Counted from the stretch's first letter, positions 1 to 7,305 are shown. The stretch: DNA of 11,179 nucleotides from Bacteroidales bacterium UBA3856 (GCA_002392525.1 DGHE01000088.1:3022-14200), one strand, 5' to 3'. The notes: generated by a model from the letters alone, not told the origin. Made by a program: numbers and translations.

Positions 1-1946
1 AAGCGGGAGGAACCGTCACGGCGGAAGGAAGCCTCCACGTTATAGCGGTCTTTGTAGTTGTAGCGGACACGGCCCAGCCAGCTCTCTGTACGGTAGTTGT
101 CCTCGTAGCCGTCGATGTCGGTCATGTCGGTGAAGTTGGTCATGTAGCCCTTGCCGGCAAATACCTGGGTGGTCTTGTAGTTGTACAGGTAATCCCGGTT
201 CCAGTAATAGTTCTCATGGCCCAGGAGCACGTTCACGTTGTGCTCGCCGAAGGAGTGGGTCCAGCGCAGCTGCTCCTGCACATTGTAGTTCTTGTAGCGG
301 TAAACCACCTTTTTGGCACGGCCGGAGTTGCCCTTGCCGTCGCCGATGATGGCGTTGTTGTAGGTATGGTTGTCGCTATTGCGCACGTTCAGGTCTCCCT
401 TGATGGTGAAGGTGAAGTCCTTCAGGAAGTAGAAATCCACGAAAGCAATGCCGTCCAGGGTGTTGCGCACGGTTTCGTCGGCGTCCAGCTGGTTCTCCCA
501 GATCACATGGCGGTCCGCGTACTGGTTACGGGTGCTGTAGATGGTGCCGTCGGCGGCGGTGTAGGAACCCGGGTCGAACTGCTTGTTGCCGAACTCGTCC
601 AGGATGTATTCGCCCGTGGTGATGTCGTGCAGGTGCACCGGATAGATGGGGGAAATCTGGCGGCAGTACATGAACGGGTTCACGAAACTGGTGTTGCCGT
701 CGCCCACGCCGGAGGAATTCAGCGAGCTCTGGTGGCTGCCGGAAAGGTTCAGGCCCACCTTCATGTAGGAAACGGGCTGGATGTTCACCACGGCGCGGCC
801 GGTGAAACGGTTGAAGCTGGAGTTGCGCAGGAAGCCGTTTTCATCCAGGTAACCCAGGGAGAAATAAGCATTGGCCTTGTCGGTGGCGGTGCTGGCTGTG
901 ACGTTGTACTCCTGACGGCGGCCCTTGCGGATGGTCTGGTCGAACCAGTTCAGGTCGTCTGCGTATCCCCTCAAGATCTGGGCGTCGGACACCAGTTTAC
1001 CGTCGGAGGTGAACAGGGCGTCGTCGGCCTTGTTGTAGATGTTCAGGTACAGCATGTCGCTGATCAGGTTGGCGCTGGCATAGGCGTTGGCCGTTGCCAG
1101 GTCGTCGCCATGGGACATGCGGAAATTACGCAGGTTCATCCATTCCAGTTCCATGAACTCGTTGGCGCTGGCCAGGTCGTACTCCTTGATTCCGCGCTCG
1201 AAGATACCCTGTTTCACATCCAGGGTCACCGACATGCGGCCGGTGGCATTGGCGCTCTTGGTGGTAATCAGGATAACACCGTTGGAGGCGCGGTTGCCGT
1301 ATAGGGCGGCGGAGGCGGCATCCTTGAGGACGGTCATGGACTCGATGTCGGCCGGATTCAGGTCAGAGATGTTTCCGCCGAAGGGCACGCCGTCTATCAC
1401 ATACAAAGGAGACGAGCTGCCGTTCACGGTTCCCACACCGCGGATGCGGATGCTGGGCTCGGAGCCCGGAGCCCCGTAGGTGCCGGACACCTGTACGCCC
1501 GTCACGGTGCCTTCCAGGGCCGACGTAACGGAAGAGGTGGGGCGGTTCACGATTTTGTCGGAATCCACCGACGAAATGGCGCCCGTGAGGGTGGAGCGCT
1601 TGGCCGCACCGTAGGCGATGGTGACAACGGCCTCGTCCAGAAGCTCCATGTCGGACTCCAGGGCCACGTTGACAACGTTCTGGACCGGCACTTCCACAGT
1701 TACCATGCCGATGGAAGAAATCTCCAGGGTGGTAGCGTTGGACGGCACGCCCGGAAGGACGAAATTACCGTTGATGTCTGTGACCACACCGATAGAAGTG
1801 CCCTTCACCACGACGGAGGCGCCTATGGCGGGCGACCCGTCCTCGGCCAGGGTGATTCTACCGGTTACGGTACGGTTCTGGGCAAAAAGTACCCCTCCCA
1901 CTGTGAGGAGAAGACTTGCCACTAATAACAGAATCTTTTTTCCCAT
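1..1946 (-). CDS. SusC/RagA-family TonB-dependent outer-membrane receptor, N-terminal part (3' end outside window)
   Basis: TonB-dependent importer that pairs with a SusD lipoprotein to carry oligomeric nutrients across the outer membrane. I translated the frame by hand from ATG 1946 to the left edge; it stays open for 648 codons without a frameshift. Visible parts: a signal peptide at residues 1-22 (MGKKILLLVASLLL, ending LFAQ), a CarboxypepD_reg-like domain at about 24-100, a DEAVVTIAYGAAKR stretch at 104-117 (the usual DEVVVTxYG position), a plug domain at about 118-230 with the family signature SPLYVIDGVPFGG at 179-191 and VLKDAASAALYG at 206-217, and then barrel strands including RRDGSSRF at the edge. 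Full SusC proteins are about 1000 residues, so roughly 350 are missing. It has its own promoter upstream and no Shine-Dalgarno sequence. Leu and Asn codons are overwhelmingly CTG and AAC, suggesting high expression. A SusD gene is expected just left of the window. Family is certain; substrate is unknown. Confidence 0.96.
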   Translation of the reverse strand, partial: MGKKILLLVASLLLTVGGVLFAQNRTVTGRITLAEDGSPAIGASVVVKGTSIGVVTDINGNFVLPGVPSNATTLEISSIGMVTVEVPVQNVVNVALESDMELLDEAVVTIAYGAAKRSTLTGAISSVDSDKIVNRPTSSVTSALEGTVTGVQVSGTYGAPGSEPSIRIRGVGTVNGSSSPLYVIDGVPFGGNISDLNPADIESMTVLKDAASAALYGNRASNGVILITTKSANATGRMSVTLDVKQGIFERGIKEYDLASANEFMELEWMNLRNFRMSHGDDLATANAYASANLISDMLYLNIYNKADDALFTSDGKLVSDAQILRGYADDLNWFDQTIRKGRRQEYNVTASTATDKANAYFSLGYLDENGFLRNSSFNRFTGRAVVNIQPVSYMKVGLNLSGSHQSSLNSSGVGDGNTSFVNPFMYCRQISPIYPVHLHDITTGEYILDEFGNKQFDPGSYTAADGTIYSTRNQYADRHVIWENQLDADETVRNTLDGIAFVDFYFLKDFTFTIKGDLNVRNSDNHTYNNAIIGDGKGNSGRAKKVVYRYKNYNVQEQLRWTHSFGEHNVNVLLGHENYYWNRDYLYNYKTTQVFAGKGYMTNFTDMTDIDGYEDNYRTESWLGRVRYNYKDRYNVEASFRRDGSSR

Positions 1947-2025
1947 AGTGTAATAGATTGGTTAGAATAGAAAAATAGTTAATAATGCAATAAGTTAAAT
2001 TCCGGTTGGATGGATGGTTCAACGC

Positions 2026-2057
2026 CAAATATATAAATAATTCTGTCAAATAACAAA
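2026..2057 (-). promoter_or_regulatory. Bacteroides-type promoter (TTTG-N20-TAnnTTTG) for the downstream susC-like gene
   Basis: Read on the minus strand, TTTG at 2057-2054 is followed after 20 bp by TATATTTG at 2033-2026. This matches the established Bacteroidota sigma-ABfr consensus (-33 TTTG, -7 TAnnTTTG) in both boxes and in spacing. Transcription would begin near 2018-2021, leaving an AT-rich leader of about 73 nt before ATG 1946. I see no riboswitch-like fold or ribosome binding site in that leader. The upstream box lies in the tail of the terminator of the preceding gene, so the second receptor is set up as a separate transcription unit. The start site is inferred from the consensus, not measured. 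Confidence 0.75.
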
Positions 2058-2090
2058 GGCGCCGGGGAAAAAAGCTTCTCCCGGCACCTT
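2046..2090 (-). terminator. Intrinsic terminator after the PorV/PorQ-like gene
   Basis: On the minus strand, the arm AAGGTGCCGGG (2090-2080) can pair with CCCGGCGCCTT (2066-2056), with one internal A/C mismatch (2086/2060) and a 13-nt loop containing a run of six T. The 3' side continues as TTTGTTATTTG (2057-2047), a moderately T-rich tail. It begins 22 nt after the TGA stop at 2113. Together with the promoter entry it accounts for most of the 166-bp gap between the barrel gene and the next susC-like gene. The stem is GC-rich and convincing; the interrupted T tract makes efficiency uncertain. Confidence 0.7.
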
Positions 2091-2112
2091 GTAGAAATGG
2101 TGCGCGACCGGC

Positions 2113-3000
2113 TCAGAAACTATAGCCCAAGCCCACACAAAGTGTATTGCCCAGGGAGGCCGAGGCCATGAGGAAACTCAAGTCCACGTGGAAGCCGGCC
2201 CACTTGAACCCGGCGCCCAGGGACGCATAGGAGGGAATGGGAGCCTTGTCTGTCCCCAGGTGGTAGCCGGCCCGCACGAAGACCATGTCCGCAAAGGCGT
2301 ACCGGGCACCCAGACCCAGGCCGACACCGCCGCTGAAGAAGTAATCGAAGTCGGCCGCCACTTTGACGGCACTGGTCCCGAAAACCAGGTCATATCCCGC
2401 TCCGGCCGTTACCGACGTGGGCAGGCCATAGCTTTTATCCCCGGACTTGACCGGTGTGCCGATGGAAGAAATACCCCCCGACACCTTCAGGGCGCCGGCC
2501 GCGTACATCACATACACGTCGGCTGCCACGGCGGTATAGGAACTGCTCTGGCTGATGCCCATCCGGGCGAATTTGACCTGGGCCCCGGCAGAGAGCGCAT
2601 CCGTAAACGCATACCCGGCACCCAGGCCGGCAACGAGCTCCGAAGGGGTGAAAGAAGCCCCCAGATTGCCGCTTCCGTCCAGCGCCTGATAGGGTTCACC
2701 CATCTGGTAGGCGCCCAGGACCGTTATGCCCAGTTTCTCTCCCAGCCGGACCCCGGCGAGCAGATTGACATGGGTGGCTTTTGCCGCCGCCGGCGCCCAG
2801 CTTTGGTAAGAGAGCACGATGTCGCTCCCGCCAAAGGGAACGGCGGCCGGATTGTAGAGTGAAGACGTCATCTGCGCCCCGCCCATGGCGGAAGTCGCCG
2901 GGTTGCGGTCGGCCCGGAGGAAGGGCATGGCACTTTGGCCCCAAACAGTGGAAGCCATGGCGGCAAAGGCCGCAAAAACCAAGGTAATCTTTCTTCTCAT
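2113..3000 (-). CDS. PorV/PorQ-family outer-membrane beta-barrel protein
   Basis: A 295-residue predicted outer-membrane barrel. The signal peptide is MRRKITLVFAAFAAMASTVWG with cleavage near residue 21. Next comes the mature N-terminus FLRADRNPATSAMGGAQMTS (27-46), which resembles the FLxxxPxARxxxMGxA start of PorV/PorQ proteins, and an LYNPAA motif. The remainder is alternating Gly/Ala-rich amphipathic strands (for example GLGAGYAF, GLGLGARYAF, LGAGFKW) ending in Phe. In the known family, PorV shuttles T9SS cargo from the translocon to the attachment complex and PorQ is part of that complex; this copy is shorter than typical PorV (about 390 residues). The GTG at 3006 is an alternative start, but ATG 3000 opens directly onto the signal peptide. 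The gene follows the S8 peptidase stop by 6 nt, so the two are very likely cotranscribed and coupled. A role in handling that peptidase is inference; a FadL-like transport barrel is the alternative. Confidence 0.8.
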   Translation of the reverse strand: MRRKITLVFAAFAAMASTVWGQSAMPFLRADRNPATSAMGGAQMTSSLYNPAAVPFGGSDIVLSYQSWAPAAAKATHVNLLAGVRLGEKLGITVLGAYQMGEPYQALDGSGNLGASFTPSELVAGLGAGYAFTDALSAGAQVKFARMGISQSSSYTAVAADVYVMYAAGALKVSGGISSIGTPVKSGDKSYGLPTSVTAGAGYDLVFGTSAVKVAADFDYFFSGGVGLGLGARYAFADMVFVRAGYHLGTDKAPIPSYASLGAGFKWAGFHVDLSFLMASASLGNTLCVGLGYSF

Positions 3001-3006
3001 AGCCAC

Positions 3007-5664
3007 TTATTTCTTAACCAGGGTTTGATGATACGTTTTCCCGCCGAAGCTCAAGGCAAGCGCGTAACGGCCGGGCGCATAAGCCGACATATCGATACTC
3101 GCCGGAGTGAATGCGCTGCAGGTGAGGGACTCGTGATAAACCACGGCCCCGCCTGCAGCCGTAAGCGAAACATCCACCTGCTCAGGGTCTTCTCCGGTAG
3201 CGAGGTACAGCGTGGTCTCGACAGGATTCGGGTAGGCCTGGTAGGCTATTCCCGCCTCCCGCACCAGCACGCGGAAATCCTGCGATACCGAGTCGCCCCG
3301 GGCATCAGACGCAGTAACCGTGATGACAGCCATGCCGAATCCCAGCGCCGTAATATAGAGCGTTCCGTCGTTCAGATTGGCATGAACCACCTGGGTGGCG
3401 GAATTGCTCACGGAATATTTCAGGGCTTCTCCGTCCGGGTCGGAGAAATAAGGCGACAAAGCCATGCTCTCCGACGAGCCGGTTCCCGCAAGGATGACAT
3501 TGTCTATGGCCTGAGCGCTCACGGGAGGCTGATTGGGGAGAATCTGATACAAGATTTTACACTCAGAGACTGCACCATAAGTGTCCGTTGCCCGGACAAG
3601 GGAAGTGTATTCACCCGGGGAAAGGCCCGCTCCGGAAAGGACCAGCCGCCAACCGTCAGTCGCACCCGTCCATTTTTCCGCAGCGCTTCCCGGCACGTGT
3701 TCAACGGTCAGTCCATGCCCGTCAGGGTCTGTGACGGTAATACCAATCTCCTTGGTCTCGAAGTTTTTCAGGGAAATCTTTTCGCTTCCCTGCGTAGATG
3801 TAATGACCGGAGGCTGATTGGCCAGGGTTGTCACCGTGAGGACGGGCGAGGCCGATGCGAAATGTCCCTGGACATCGTATCCCTGCAGCTTGAAGTAATA
3901 GGGCGTCTCGAATTTCAGGGCCGGGAATACCTGCGACAAGGAAGTCCCTATGGCATTGGTGGTGGTGATATAGGGTGTCGCACTGACACCTGCACCGGGC
4001 TTTTCCACCGTAGCGTTTTCCACGGCTTCCTTGGAACTTCCCGAGAATAGATAGTATCCTGCGGCAGGCACGCCATGGCTGCTGCCGGTGACACTCCAGG
4101 AGACCGTGATGCTGTTGGATTTGGCTTCACCCTTGAAGTCGGCCGGGACAGAGGGGGTCATATCCTCGCCCAGGGTAAAGGCGGCATACGCGTCAGAGAG
4201 CTTGCCGATAGGTTGTCCGGAGAGCGAAACCACCGGATTGACGCCCCCCATGAGCCGCTCCAGCAGCTGCTCCCGCGTGAACCCCTGGCCGCCGAAATAC
4301 GAGACCAGCAGGGCCGCCACGCCGGTAATGTGCGGGCAGGACATGGACGTTCCCTGATACGACCCGTACTCGTTATGGGAGAAAGTACTCAGGATGCTGC
4401 CGTAATTGGCATCACCTCCGGTGGCTGAAATATCCACCCAGTCACCAAAATTGGAGTAGTAGGTACGGTATCCGTGCGGGCCGATCGACCCCACGGCAAT
4501 TACGCCGGGATAGCTTGCCGGTGCGCCCCAGGGCCTGTTGTCGTTGCCGGCAGAAAAAAAGACCACGCCGCCGGCCATGGGGCCGGTCTGTTTCCCTGCG
4601 GCATCTTTTCCCGCGTATAGATTGAAGTAATCGATGGCAGACTTCAGGGAGCTCTTGTAATCCCCCTCGTTGGGCTGCAGGTAAAATTCGTGCATCTCCT
4701 TGGCATCGTCGGCCAGATAATTGCCTTTTTCATCCTCGAAGGAATACCCCCAGCTGTTGTTGCACAGGACAGCCCCGTGGTCGGCAGCCCATTTGATGGC
4801 CTGGTCCCCGGCGCCCGACCCGCCGCCTTCCTCGCTCAGGATCTGGAGCGACATCACCTTCACGCCGGGAATTCCGGCAGCGGCGTCTCCTCCAGCCATG
4901 CCGCTGACCCCGATTCCGTTGTTATTGACAGCGGCGATGGTCCCGGCTACATGGGTTCCATGCCTGGCCTGCTGGATGGTACCGGACATCGTGATGAAGT
5001 TGAAGCTGTCGGCCGCATCGATGTTGGCGGCCAGGTCTTCGTGGTCCAGTTGGACGCCGGAATCCACAACCGCCACTTTCACGGCCGGATTGCCCGTGGT
5101 GAAATACTTCCACACGGCAAAGACATCCATGTCGGCCCCGGCCATCCAGTCGTTCTTGCCGCCAGGGTTATAATACTGCCACTGGCTGGAAAGGGAGGGA
5201 TCGTTGAAAGGCAATTCAAGGGCAGTCACCTTCATGTTCAAGTTGCGCTCGAAGGTGAGCACCCCCTCCACCTGACGGAACAGTCCGGAGGCTTGGTCAA
5301 GCGACACGGAGGGGTTGAACTTGACCCGGTACCAACGGTGGAGCCCCATTTCGCGGGAACGGGCTTCAAACTCGCCGGCATCCGGGAAAATGCGCTCCAG
5401 CGAGGTGGCTCCCACATCGGAAAGGACTTTGTTCATCGCGGCAGATGCGGTTTGGGCTGCGCCTTTGGTGGGCAGGCTTTCCAGCATCTGCACGGTTTCC
5501 TCGTCCAGATACAGGTTGGCCTGGCCGGGAATGAATATGCCCGCAGGAGCGTCAAGGGCTTCCTGTACGGGAGACCCGCCGGTGTCCGGAACCTGCGATT
5601 CGGCCGTGCAGGAAACGGCGGCAGCCGCTACGATGGCCATGGCAAGCCATAAGGGTAGTTTCAT
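3007..5664 (-). CDS. Secreted S8 (subtilisin-like) serine peptidase with T9SS type A sorting domain
   Basis: An 885-residue exported endopeptidase. Layout from ATG 5664: signal peptide 1-18 with a possible lipobox AVSC (Cys19); propeptide-like region about 40-150; S8 catalytic domain about 155-485; fibronectin-III-like module about 505-615; two cadherin/Ig-like modules about 617-710 and 712-800, each opening with NQPPV and carrying DPDG; T9SS type A C-terminal domain about 808-885 with YPNP (811-814), APGRYALAL and terminal KK. The catalytic residues are all present: Asp201 (VAVVDSG), His235 (HGTHVAGT), Ser440 (GTSMSCPH) and the oxyanion Asn374 (SAGNDN). The frame runs open upstream to 5739, but that extension overlaps the previous gene and lacks a signal peptide, so ATG 5664, 11 nt after the previous stop, is preferred. 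The sorting domain implies passage through the T9SS and surface attachment or release. Its setting between SusCD and a PorV-like gene suggests it feeds peptides to the transporter; the substrate is not deducible. Confidence 0.95.
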   Translation of the reverse strand: MKLPLWLAMAIVAAAAVSCTAESQVPDTGGSPVQEALDAPAGIFIPGQANLYLDEETVQMLESLPTKGAAQTASAAMNKVLSDVGATSLERIFPDAGEFEARSREMGLHRWYRVKFNPSVSLDQASGLFRQVEGVLTFERNLNMKVTALELPFNDPSLSSQWQYYNPGGKNDWMAGADMDVFAVWKYFTTGNPAVKVAVVDSGVQLDHEDLAANIDAADSFNFITMSGTIQQARHGTHVAGTIAAVNNNGIGVSGMAGGDAAAGIPGVKVMSLQILSEEGGGSGAGDQAIKWAADHGAVLCNNSWGYSFEDEKGNYLADDAKEMHEFYLQPNEGDYKSSLKSAIDYFNLYAGKDAAGKQTGPMAGGVVFFSAGNDNRPWGAPASYPGVIAVGSIGPHGYRTYYSNFGDWVDISATGGDANYGSILSTFSHNEYGSYQGTSMSCPHITGVAALLVSYFGGQGFTREQLLERLMGGVNPVVSLSGQPIGKLSDAYAAFTLGEDMTPSVPADFKGEAKSNSITVSWSVTGSSHGVPAAGYYLFSGSSKEAVENATVEKPGAGVSATPYITTTNAIGTSLSQVFPALKFETPYYFKLQGYDVQGHFASASPVLTVTTLANQPPVITSTQGSEKISLKNFETKEIGITVTDPDGHGLTVEHVPGSAAEKWTGATDGWRLVLSGAGLSPGEYTSLVRATDTYGAVSECKILYQILPNQPPVSAQAIDNVILAGTGSSESMALSPYFSDPDGEALKYSVSNSATQVVHANLNDGTLYITALGFGMAVITVTASDARGDSVSQDFRVLVREAGIAYQAYPNPVETTLYLATGEDPEQVDVSLTAAGGAVVYHESLTCSAFTPASIDMSAYAPGRYALALSFGGKTYHQTLVKK

Positions 5665-5675
5665 GTCAGTTCGGG

Positions 5676-6365
5676 TTATTGCTGGAACTGTTCCGTAAGG
5701 AAGTCGGCCACAGCGGTGAGCGACTCGGGATTGTTCCATTTGATTTTATTCTTCTTGAAAAAGTCTTTGGCGGCGGCCTTGTCCAGGCCGGGAATGTCCA
5801 TGACCTCCCGTTTCAAAGCAGGCACTACACGCCCGAAGCCATACAGGATATATTTCTTTTCCTGGACGGGCAGTTCCTGGCCGCCCTTCCGGGACTGCAT
5901 GGCCTGGTTCACGTTGGTACCCACGTTGCTGTCCAAAGAGAGCGCCGCCACGTTCTGGGTCGAGGCCGTTGCCGACGACACGCCGTAACCGATGCTGGCC
6001 TTGTTCAGCCGGTCCATATCCACCTGGATCAGCGCCACGGCGGCACCGCCCTTGCTTTCGCAGAGGACCTTATAGAATTTGCCGCCCGCATTCACGTACA
6101 CGTCTTCTCCGATTTTGGCGGAGAAAACACGGGTCAGGTCGGCCACCATAACTTTCTCGTCTTTAACGTAGTACAGACGCTGGTCGGCGACGGAAATGTT
6201 CAGCGGCGCCTGGATCAGCTGGTCTCCCGCCTGGTTGCAGACAACCCCGTCCGGGAAGTCGGCATACAGGTAAGGCCAGGTGGTTTTGGGGTTGTAGTCC
6301 TGGGCGCCCGCAAGGAAGCAGACAAGCAAGCATGCAGTTGACAACGAGAATATCTTTTTCAGCAT
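5676..6365 (-). CDS. Conserved-looking secreted protein of unknown function
   Basis: I do not recognise a named domain in this 229-residue protein. It has a clear Sec signal peptide (MLKKIFSLSTACLLVCFLAGA, cleaved before or after Gln22). Cys16 lies inside the hydrophobic core in an LLVC context that is not a good lipobox, so a soluble periplasmic or secreted form is more likely than a lipoprotein. The mature start TTWPYLYADFPDGVV is followed by a beta-rich stretch to about residue 105, then an Ala/Ser/Thr/Asn/Gln-rich segment to about 155. The end is a charged, probably helical section with the basic patch KDFFKKNKIKW. Two in-frame ATGs precede the signal peptide (6371 and 6365); the second sits directly before the hydrophobic stretch and is preferred. 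It begins 15 nt after a hairpin terminator and ends 11 nt before the S8 peptidase gene, so it is probably cotranscribed with the peptidase and barrel genes. A chaperone, inhibitor or accessory role for the peptidase is only a guess. Confidence 0.85.
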   Translation of the reverse strand: MLKKIFSLSTACLLVCFLAGAQDYNPKTTWPYLYADFPDGVVCNQAGDQLIQAPLNISVADQRLYYVKDEKVMVADLTRVFSAKIGEDVYVNAGGKFYKVLCESKGGAAVALIQVDMDRLNKASIGYGVSSATASTQNVAALSLDSNVGTNVNQAMQSRKGGQELPVQEKKYILYGFGRVVPALKREVMDIPGLDKAAAKDFFKKNKIKWNNPESLTAVADFLTEQFQQ

Positions 6366-6380
6366 AGTCATATTGAAGGG

Positions 6381-6418
6381 AAAAGAACCCGTCCCCGGGA
6401 AAACTCGGGAGCGGGTTC
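6381..6418 (-). terminator. Strong hairpin terminator or attenuator inside the gene cluster
   Basis: On the minus strand GAACCCG (6418-6412) pairs perfectly with CGGGTTC (6391-6385). Inside this, after one C/A mismatch, TCCCG pairs with CGGGG (one T-G wobble), giving a stem of about 12 pairs around a short T-rich loop. The last arm is followed at once by TTTT (6384-6381) and then CCC. It begins 18 nt after the stop of the Calx-beta lipoprotein gene and ends 15 nt before the preferred ATG of the next gene, too close for a normal promoter and leader. It therefore looks like a partial terminator that lowers expression of the distal genes relative to susCD, or a 3'-end stabilising hairpin. I see no promoter with both boxes immediately upstream. 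Confidence 0.75.
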
Positions 6419-6436
6419 ATAAAACGTTGGTACAGA

Positions 6437-7279
6437 TTACTTCTTTGTCAGGACAGTGTATCCACCGCTATCAAAGCTATAGTAAGCATAGTCTCCGGTG
6501 AGGATCAGCGCAATCCACGGACCGATGGAGATGCCTGCGGCTGTAACCTCGGCATGTACGGCATAGCCGTTGGCGCCGTCCAGATCACCGCTCTCAGTCA
6601 TACCAAATATGCCTACAGGCCCGTAAGTTCCGTGAACATAAACCACTTGGAATCCATCGAACCAGATGTCCGCAGTGTTGTCTTCCTCATTGAAAGTAAT
6701 CGTTCCGGTTATGGTCTGGCCGCCACCCCACAGGTTGGCGAGCTCAACCGTGGTTTCGTCAACCTTGGAAATCTCAATTTCGTAGGTTTCGGGAGCCCCG
6801 AAATCGCTGGCTTCCCATGTTCCGGTCACATAAGCCCAGTCAACAGGAATGTCATTGTCGACAATACTGAAATTCAGATTGTAGGCATTGCCCATGGTGA
6901 GGTCGCCAGTGGTTCCAGTCAAGGTGATCGTGAAGGCCTCGTTTCCGGTGTAAGTACCGGTGTTGTCAATCACGTTCACAATAATGTTCTGGGTTTCGTT
7001 TCCGCTGAAGTTCAGAACGCCCGAGGCAGGTTCTATAGTGTAGGCCGTCCCCTTGCCGCCGGTGATATCTTTCACTTCGAACGAAACAGTTCCGGATTTT
7101 CCTTCCATGTTGTAAGCCGTAACAGGAATCAGCACCTGTCCCGCGCTCTCCTTGACGGAAGCGGAACCGGTTTTTTCCATGACTACAAACGGATAGGTCT
7201 TGTACTCGGCAATCCGGCTGCAGGAAGCCATGGCAAGGACAGCGGTTCCCGCAACAAGTATTTTAGCAATAACTTTCAT
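6437..7279 (-). CDS. Calx-beta domain surface lipoprotein, third gene of the SusCD operon
   Basis: A predicted 280-residue lipoprotein. The signal peptide MKVIAKILVAGTAVLAMAS is followed by Cys20 in the lipobox-like MASC. Residues about 30-144 form a Calx-beta-type Ig-like domain: SVKESAG at its start, the NEAFTITL strand in the middle, and the hallmark SIVDNDIP at 138-145. From about 148 to the end is a second beta-rich domain (VTGTWEASDF, QTITGTITF, DIWFDGF) that resembles small calycin-like barrels, though I cannot assign it firmly. The gene begins close after the susD stop (26 nt to this ATG; an upstream in-frame ATG at 7285 leaves 20 nt), so it is almost certainly cotranscribed. In SusCD loci the position after susD is typically held by a surface substrate-binding lipoprotein (SusE/SusF-like), and I infer that role here. 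It has patches of lower GC than its neighbours (26 of 60 in 6961-7020). Confidence 0.85.
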   Translation of the reverse strand: MKVIAKILVAGTAVLAMASCSRIAEYKTYPFVVMEKTGSASVKESAGQVLIPVTAYNMEGKSGTVSFEVKDITGGKGTAYTIEPASGVLNFSGNETQNIIVNVIDNTGTYTGNEAFTITLTGTTGDLTMGNAYNLNFSIVDNDIPVDWAYVTGTWEASDFGAPETYEIEISKVDETTVELANLWGGGQTITGTITFNEEDNTADIWFDGFQVVYVHGTYGPVGIFGMTESGDLDGANGYAVHAEVTAAGISIGPWIALILTGDYAYYSFDSGGYTVLTKK

Positions 7280-7305
7280 AATCATTAACTATTTGTCGTT
7301 TACTA

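Noticed and set aside
216..1304. Long plus-strand open frame of 362 codons opposite the susC-like gene
   Set aside because: It is antisense to a continuous, family-matching receptor frame; the product is a Val/Gly/His-rich string with no domain. It arises from GC-rich codon bias on the other strand.
1858..2049. Minus-strand frame of 63 codons covering the promoter and start of the second susC-like gene
   Set aside because: It spans the predicted promoter and leader and overlaps the receptor start in another frame; nothing supports translation.
5665..5739. Longer N-terminus for the S8 peptidase starting at 5739
   Set aside because: It overlaps the upstream gene by 64 nt and adds 25 residues before a complete signal peptide that starts at ATG 5664.
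6163..6420. Minus-strand frame of 85 codons starting within the mid-cluster hairpin
   Set aside because: It runs out of frame over the secreted-protein gene, is Pro/Arg-rich and has no domain. The signal-peptide-bearing frame is clearly the real one.
6472..6479. TAGCTTTG on the minus strand, a match to the TAnnTTTG -7 box, inside the Calx-beta gene
   Set aside because: There is no TTTG box 19-21 bp upstream, and any transcript from here would still cross the terminator at 6418-6381. A lone 8-bp match is expected by chance.
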